From positions 2,500,479 through 2,564,478 of the forward strand of contig NW_022985439.1 in NCBI RefSeq assembly GCF_010093595.1: DNA of 64,000 nucleotides, written 5' to 3'. The translations under genes were made by a program, and so were the position numbers. Of the stretch, positions 57,942 to 64,000 are shown piece after piece (position 1 is the stretch's first letter; each line of letters opens with the position of its first letter). Below the pieces are notes generated by a model, which searched no databases, was not told the DNA's origin, and worked only from the letters and a program-made list of their open reading frames with translations. The stretch comes from Mytilinidion resinicola. Taxonomy: Eukaryota; Ascomycota; Dothideomycetes; Mytilinidiales; Mytilinidiaceae.

Positions 57942-59834
57942 ATGGCTTCTGCTGAGACAGCCGCTCCTGCAGCCACAATTGCTCCCGAAGCGGCAATTGT
58001 TCATGAGCCCGCAATTGTTCATGAACCCAAAGTTACCCCCGAACCCGCAGCTTCTCTCCAATCAACAGCTGCCTCTGAACCTGCAGTCTCTCTGAACACC
58101 GCAGCTCCGCCCGAACCTACATCTGCTCCTGAATCTACAGCTCCTCTAGAACCCGCGACTCATTTCGATTCCACGGTTGCTCCTGAACCGGCAGCTCCTC
58201 TTGAGCCTGCAGGTCCTCTCGAATCGACTGGGCCCGCGGCCTCACTGGAACCCGCAGCTCTTCTCGAACCCACGGAACCAACAGCTCCTCTTGAATCAAC
58301 GACTGTTCCCGAACCCGTAGCTCCTCTCAAGGCTACAGCTCATCCTGACGACGCAGCGGCTCCCGCATCAGTACCTCTCGAAATTCCAGTTGCTCCTGAA
58401 CCCACAGTCACTCCCGAACCCACAACTAATAACGAGTCCTTAGCTCCTCTCGAAGCTGTAAAAGCTGTTGAACCCGAGATATCACCTAAAGCCGCAGATG
58501 TTCCTGAACCCGCGGTTGCTCCTGAACCTACAGCTGCTTCTGAGAGCATAGCTTCTCCTGAGCCTACAGCCGCTCCTGAGCCTATAGCCGCTCCTGAGCC
58601 TACAGCTGCTCCCGAAACAGCAATTGCTCAACAAAGAAGTAAGGCGCGTCCTGATTCCGCAATCGCCCTTGGATCCGTAATCGCCCTCGAGTCTAAAGCT
58701 ACTCCCGAATCCGTTGTGGAGGCCTCTGAACCCGCAGCTGTAGCTTCTGAGCCCGCAGATGCCCCCGAACCCGCCAAGGCTCCTGAGCCGGCCAGCGTTC
58801 CCGAAGTCGCAGACGACTCGTCGCAGGAGTTCCTGTACGAAAACGGGCGCCGCTTCGCGAACCCCAAGTTCAAGAGCTCCTACACGCTACCAAACGACGA
58901 GCCCGAGTTCGCGCGGCTAGACCGGCAGCATGAGCAGTTCTGTTTCATGTTTGGCGGCGAACTAGGCAGAGCGCCGCTGATCAAAGAGGAAGTCAAGACA
59001 GTCGTGGACATAGGGACCGGAACCGGGATCTGGGCCACCGACTTTGCGAAGAAGTATCCCGACGCGAAGGTGGTTGGGATCGATATCAGCCCAGTAGAAG
59101 TTACGGAGAAGACGCCTGCGTGAGTTATGGATGTTTCGTTCATCTCCCACCTCTTCAATCCTCGTCTCTTCTCAACGTTTACTTCATCTGTCTGTGTCAT
59201 ATAACATGACTTGCTCCGCTAACCCACCAACCCCAGCAACTGCTCCTTCCAACTCGCCGACTTCACCGCCCCCTCGACCTGGGCCGCCTACCCGCCCGCC
59301 AGCCTCTCCTACATACACGGCCGCATGATTGCCGTCGGCGTGCGCAGCTGGACGGCCCTCGCGCGCCAATGCTACGACGCGCTCGCGCCGGGTGGCTGGG
59401 TCGAGATCCAAGAGCTGTCGTTCCCGCTGCGCTGCGACGACGGCAGCGCGCCCCCGGACGGGCCGATGCTGCAGTGGTCGGCGAACATGATGGCGGGCGG
59501 GGCGGCCTTCGGCGTCGACATGACGGGCTCGCGCTACTTCCCGGACATCCTGGTGTCGACGGGCTTCGAGGAGGTGACGCTGAAGCCGTACCAGTGGCCT
59601 AACAACCCGTACAGCAGCGACCCCGTGCTGCGCGCGATTGGGGAGAGCCAGCAGCATAATTTCCGCAACGGGCTCGAGGGGTTTAGTGTGGGCTTGTTTA
59701 CGAAGGCGCTGGGGTGGAGCTTGGAGAAGACAATGGGGTTTTTGGGGGAGGTCAGGGAGGTGATTGGGGATACGAGGGAGCATGTTTATATGCCCATGTT
59801 GGTGATGTATGGGAGGAAGCCGTTGGCGAAGTGA
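57942..59834 (+). CDS. LaeA-like SAM methyltransferase with Ala/Pro/Glu repeat N-terminus
   Basis: Exons 57942-59119 and 59237-59834 (117-base intron) encode 591 residues. Residues about 5-290 are low-complexity, built from variants of APEPTA/PLEPAA, and are surely disordered. The rest is a class I methyltransferase of the fungal LaeA/UMTA-like kind: FLYENGRRFANPKFKSSYTL, the ERLDxQH-like RLDRQHEQFCFMFGGELGRA, and SAM motif I VVDIGTGTGIWATDFAKKYP at about residue 354, followed by GIDISPVE. After the intron come FQLADFTAPSTWA, LAPGGWVEIQEL and a late GLFTKALGWSLEKTMGFLG. LaeA itself regulates secondary metabolism; relatives have varied or unknown roles. The repeat end has a long uninterrupted frame, which argues that it is translated. 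Confidence 0.88.
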
Positions 59835-61018
59835 GGAGGGGGTGGAAAGATTTAGGGGGGTGTAGATGTCTTGATGATGGTGGAGAGTGGTGGATAGGTA
59901 GAACTTCTATTTGGAGTGCTGATCCTCTGGAGTATGATTTGATATACTAAAAGACGTGCTATAAGCTGTGCACCATCTTTTTGGCACTTTCGGGTATGCT
60001 TTGATGCATGTTCGGGAATCTGTCCAAGACGTATGCCCTACATCCTGGCCGGCTTGTTAGATCCTACGCTGCCGCAGAAGAGTGTGTACTTATCTCGAAA
60101 CAGATAGAGCTTCAGCTGTTTATAATATGCTCATATCGCCGCATCAAACGAGTGCGCTCCAATTAGACCCCTCGGGTACAGTGACCGTGTGCGCGCGTCT
60201 CCTACTGCTTGTGAATCTGGCACGAAGGAGCTCACCGTATTTTCGGAAATCTGCGCTAGTTCTGTACCCATTGGAGCTCCAGACTAAGGAAAGTCTCATA
60301 GACTGCGTTGCCTGAGGTGTTTCGATGCATCATCAGAAATCTAAAAGAGTGCAAACCTATGCTCCAACCCTATACTCTCAGAGGCGGACTGAGAAGGAGG
60401 TACAAACAAGCGTTTCCTCCGAAAACCCCGCGTGGGTGCCACGATCTGGTGTTGGTCGAACGATGAGAGAAAAGCGGGCGCTCGCACGGCATCCTCGAGC
60501 TTCTTTGAGCCCTCCCGCTGTTGTGCCGGGAGGAGTGGTGTCGAGGAGGAGTCCGAGGGTCTGCGGCGATCAGATTAGGCATCACGCCCGCCGTTGCGGT
60601 CCTGAAATAAGCATTGCTACGGCGTACTAAAGCGCCTTGGCTCGCCATCGTGGCACCGCCCGTTGCGTTTTTCCCGCAGGCTGATGATCCTCGACGCGTC
60701 CGCGGGCGGGAAAGCCCGACAGTTAACGACATCACGAGCTTTGGTGTCTGGACGGATGCGACGGTTGCAGATTGTGCAAAGGCCCGTCCCAAATGGCTGA
60801 CCGAGAGGCGGTATGGGCCCGTCCTTTATCTACTAGGCCCAGCATTTCTACATCAGTCAGGCCATGTAGGGTGATTGAATAATAAGACCACCGTCGTCAT
60901 CGACGATAGCTATTTTCCAGCTCCGTGAATAAAACCCCCACGGCAGCCCCATTCGACATTCCATTCAAACTCACCCTCGCATCAACTGTGATCACTACTA
61001 CACCTCTCACTACTGACC
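59835..61018. other. Intergenic, no gene recognised
   Basis: 1.2 kb between two rightward genes. Overlapping frames on both strands at 60.3-60.87 kb have no domain. The final 120 bases are CT/CA-rich, as in a strong fungal promoter and leader before the pyruvate decarboxylase start. Confidence 0.4.
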
Positions 61019-62920
61019 ATGGCTCTTGACATTAGAACCCAGGCCCTGAAGAAGCCCGTTGACGTGGCAGAGGCAAGTCCCCGCCCTCCTTCACTATCTC
61101 CATGCTAACAGTTCCAGTACCTCTTCACGCGTCTCCGCCAAGTTGGCATTGAATCAATCCACGGCTTGCCTGGCGACTACAACCTCGCCGCACTCGACTA
61201 CATCCCCAAGGCCGGCCTGCGCTGGGTAGGCAATTGCAACGAGCTCAATGCTGGTGAGTGCTGCCCCGCCATCCTCACTGCCCCTCCTCAACCCCCGGCG
61301 GATGCTCCGGAACACGACGAATATTGACTGACCCGTCTATCGCAGGCTACGCCGCAGATGGATATGCTCGCGTCAAGGGAATTTCCGCCATTGTAACCAC
61401 CTTCGGCGTCGGCGAGCTCTCATGCGTCAATGCTATGGCCGGCGCCTACTCCGAATACGTCCCAATCGTCCACATTGTCGGATATCCCTCGACCGCCGCT
61501 CAGAAAGATGGCATCCTGCTGCACCACACGCTCGGAAACGGCGACTACAACGTGTTTTCGAACATCTCCAAGGGCATTTCCTGCGCAACATCCCTGCTTA
61601 ACGACCCATTCGAAGCCGCTACCCTCATCGATCATGCCATCCAGGAATGCTGGGTCAAATCGCGGCCAGTCTACATCTCGCTGCCGTCAGATATGGTACA
61701 AAAGAAGGTTGAAGGAGCGAGACTGGACACACCCCTGCATCTGGAATTTGCTGCAAATGAGACAGAAAAGGAAGACTACGTGGTCGACGTAGTTCTGAAG
61801 TATCTTCAAGCAGCAAAGAACCCCATAATACTCGTCGATGCATGCGCAATCCGCCACAGGGTACTCATCCTTCTTCCCCTTTTGATAGAACTCAGACTGA
61901 CAATTGTAGGCTCTGAAAGAAACCCACGACTTGATAGTCACCTCCGGCCTCCCCACCTTCGTCGCCCCCATGGGCAAAGGCGCCGTCGATGAAAGCCTCC
62001 CCAACTATGGCGGCGTGTACGCAGGAGACGGCTCCAACACCGGTGTCCGCGAGCGTGTAGAATCCTCCGACCTCGTCCTCAGCATCGGCGCCATCAAATC
62101 CGACTTCAACACCGCCGGCTTCACTTACCACATCAGCCAGCTCAATACCATCGACTTCCACTCTAGCTACACCCGCGTGCGCTACTCCGAATACCCCGGC
62201 GTGCGGATGAACGGCGTCCTAGCAAAGGTTACGGCAAAACTAGGCAAGCTCTCCATCGAGAAAGGCCCAACACCGACGAATGAGATTCCCGAGGAGGAGA
62301 TCTTGTCTGGCGAGCCAACAATCACGCAGGCGTGGTTCTGGCCCAGACTGGGACAGTGGTTGAAACCGAAGGATATCGTTATCACAGAGACCGGCACGGC
62401 CAACTTCGGCATCTGGGAGACGCGTTTCCCAGAGGGTGTCAACGCCATCTCACAAGTTCTCTGGGGCTCGATCGGCTACGCGACGGGCTCGTGCCAGGGC
62501 GCCGCGCTCGCTGCGAAGGAACTCGGTATCGAGCGGACCATTCTCTTCACGGGTGACGGTAGTTTCCAGCTCACGGCGCAGGAAGTGTCGACGATGCTCC
62601 GGAATAACCTCAACCCAATCATTTTCGTCATTTGCAATGGTGGATACACTATCGAGCGATACATTCACGGCTGGACGGACGCCTACAACGATGTGCAGGA
62701 GTGGGACTACAAGTCGCTGCCCAAGGCGTTCGGCGCGAAGCCAGGACAGGCGCAGACGTACCGGGTGGAGACGAAGCAGGAAGTTGAGATGCTGTTCCTG
62801 GACAAGAACTTTGTGGAGAGCAAGGCGCTGAGATTCGTAGAGTTGGTGATGTCGTGGGACGATGCGCCGAAGGCGTTGAAGCTGACGGCCGAGGCGGCGG
62901 CGAAGCGGAATGCGGAGTAA
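61019..62920 (+). CDS. Pyruvate decarboxylase family (thiamine diphosphate enzyme)
   Basis: Converts pyruvate, or a related 2-keto acid, to an aldehyde and CO2. Exons 61019-61072, 61118-61253, 61346-61860 and 61910-62920 give 571 residues, normal for the family. The first intron begins GCAAGT (GC-AG type). The catalytic Glu is in [17 protein letters not shown] (E60), the paired His in LLHHTLGNG, and the diphosphate-Mg motif runs from [16 protein letters not shown] to [10 protein letters not shown]. The start of the middle domain is seen in [19 protein letters not shown]. An indole- or phenylpyruvate-type substrate cannot be excluded. The short leader and multiple 5' introns fit a highly expressed metabolic gene. 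Confidence 0.93.
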
Positions 62921-63464
62921 GCGGGTGAAAGCAGGTGTTCTTCAGGTGAGGTGGATTATAGAGCGGGCCACCTTTCAGAATGACGAGGATCGTTGCGATG
63001 CTTTTCTGCGAAAACTGGCAACGAGGTAATGAGACACGATTCTGACATCGTCGGGAGCGGCTGGAAGGGTTATCAGCACTCCCACATCTTCTCTTAATAC
63101 TATAGACTTGAAAAGCTTCTTATCCGACTTCTCTCTTTTTTGTTCAGCGCTCAAATCACGGATTGAGCGTGGTGCTCAGACATGGAAGCAACGACCCTTT
63201 CTGCTGCCTCAGGCAAACCACGCGCACTCCAACTTTATTCCAACCTCACCAAACACCCCCAACAAAGATCTTCTATTATCAAACTTCACAGTCTATTCCC
63301 CTGCTATCAAAAGCAATGTCCTCTAAGCAACCACACAGCTCTCCACGTTTCATTCCTGCTCTTTCACCGCACTGCTCAGACTGCGGGAACAGGGAGATCA
63401 GGGACGTCTTGCATTCACCACCCAAACGTCGGCCAAACGTGGCTCCGCAACCTTTACGTCAGTA

Positions 63465-63496
<32 letters not shown>

Positions 63497-64000
63497 GCGA
63501 GAGTGCAACCAGCTTTCGACACTCTCACGCTCTCTCACAGCCCCCACGTGTAGACCTGTGACCTCATGACGGAATTTCCGTCCACCTTCCACCCACCTCC
63601 ATCACCGCACCGCAACAGACCGGTCTTCATCACCAAACCTTCCTACCACCGTCTGCTCTAGCAGAGTAGAGGCGTGGGAGTGAACCGGCGTCCTTAGACT
63701 CTGCCCTGCTCCAACCGCGGAAGGGTGTGTGTCTGTCCTACAGCGACCATCAACACCAACACCAACACCAGCACCCAACGACGTCAGATCTGACCTCCAA
63801 GCGCGATTCACAGGCCAAAAGAGTGAATTTCAGGTAGGCGAAATCTTTCTATTCAAACCCCCTTTAACTTGCCCGCACTCTACTGCACCATCCCCTGCAC
63901 TCATCACCACCGCCTCTTCATCTTCCTCGACCCCAAGTCCCCCCTCCAGGCCGGATTAGGCCCTTGTATTCAGTCTCACATCGAAGGGCAGCCTACAGAC
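62921..64000. other. Right edge, no gene recognised
   Basis: 3' flank of pyruvate decarboxylase and about one kilobase of CT/CA-rich sequence, possibly the leader of a gene beyond the window. It includes a CAG microsatellite. Confidence 0.4.
63467..63494 (+). repeat. CAG trinucleotide microsatellite
   Basis: Nine uninterrupted CAG units followed by CAA. Confidence 0.95.

Noticed and set aside
59184..59783. A 199-residue minus-strand frame
   Set aside because: Shadow of the second exon of the methyltransferase, which has clear family motifs on the plus strand.

Overview
The window is nuclear DNA of a filamentous ascomycete (Pezizomycotina). Its genes are broken by many short introns of about 45-90 bases with GT/AG ends and CTAAC/CTGAC-like branch sites. 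The gene families (tyrosinase, Dal5-type permease, LaeA-like methyltransferase, pyruvate decarboxylase, RBR ubiquitin ligases) are typical of such fungi. The species cannot be named from the sequence alone. Exon joins were worked out by hand from frame, splice signals and family expectation; for every gene called intact, the exon lengths sum to a multiple of three.

Layout. (1) 0.6-12.7 kb is a catabolic and transport block, mostly on the minus strand: sulfatase, Dal5-family anion permease, Fe(II)/2-oxoglutarate (PhyH) dioxygenase, a small plus-strand ORF, an NAD(P)-binding reductase-like protein and a sugar porter. (2) 14.7-21.1 kb is a housekeeping block: a MYND-SET protein diverging from a LisH-WD40 protein over a 205-base shared promoter, then a two-RRM protein with a GC-AG intron. 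(3) 21.1-25.2 kb has no gene. (4) 25.2-50 kb is a repeat-rich, decaying region. It holds three related RBR E3 ligase genes (one a pseudogene), four copies of a 219-273 bp mobile element with perfect 5-bp target duplications, a kilobase-scale pyrimidine-rich tandem repeat behind a promoter-like module, and dispersed repeat modules. Broken genes here are an acyl-CoA dehydrogenase with an internal deletion, an HNH-like fragment, and a secreted-protein gene with nonsense codons and an element insertion. A small gene of unknown function and a DUF1989 protein are intact within it. (5) 51.4-64 kb carries an intact tyrosinase, a heavily mutated amino-acid permease pseudogene, a methyltransferase with a long Ala/Pro/Glu repeat N-terminus, and pyruvate decarboxylase.

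Most interesting points. The mobile-element family is defined by terminal inverted repeats (ACTCAGGTTG / CAACCTGAGT) and four different perfect 5-bp duplications. Several pseudogenes carry TAG where glutamine or tryptophan is expected, in the CpA-to-TpA context of repeat-induced point mutation (RIP), although these genes are not obvious high-copy repeats. The RBR trio shares an intron position exactly at the catalytic region, and one copy has precisely lost another intron. The 5' block may be a sulfur-ester scavenging cluster.
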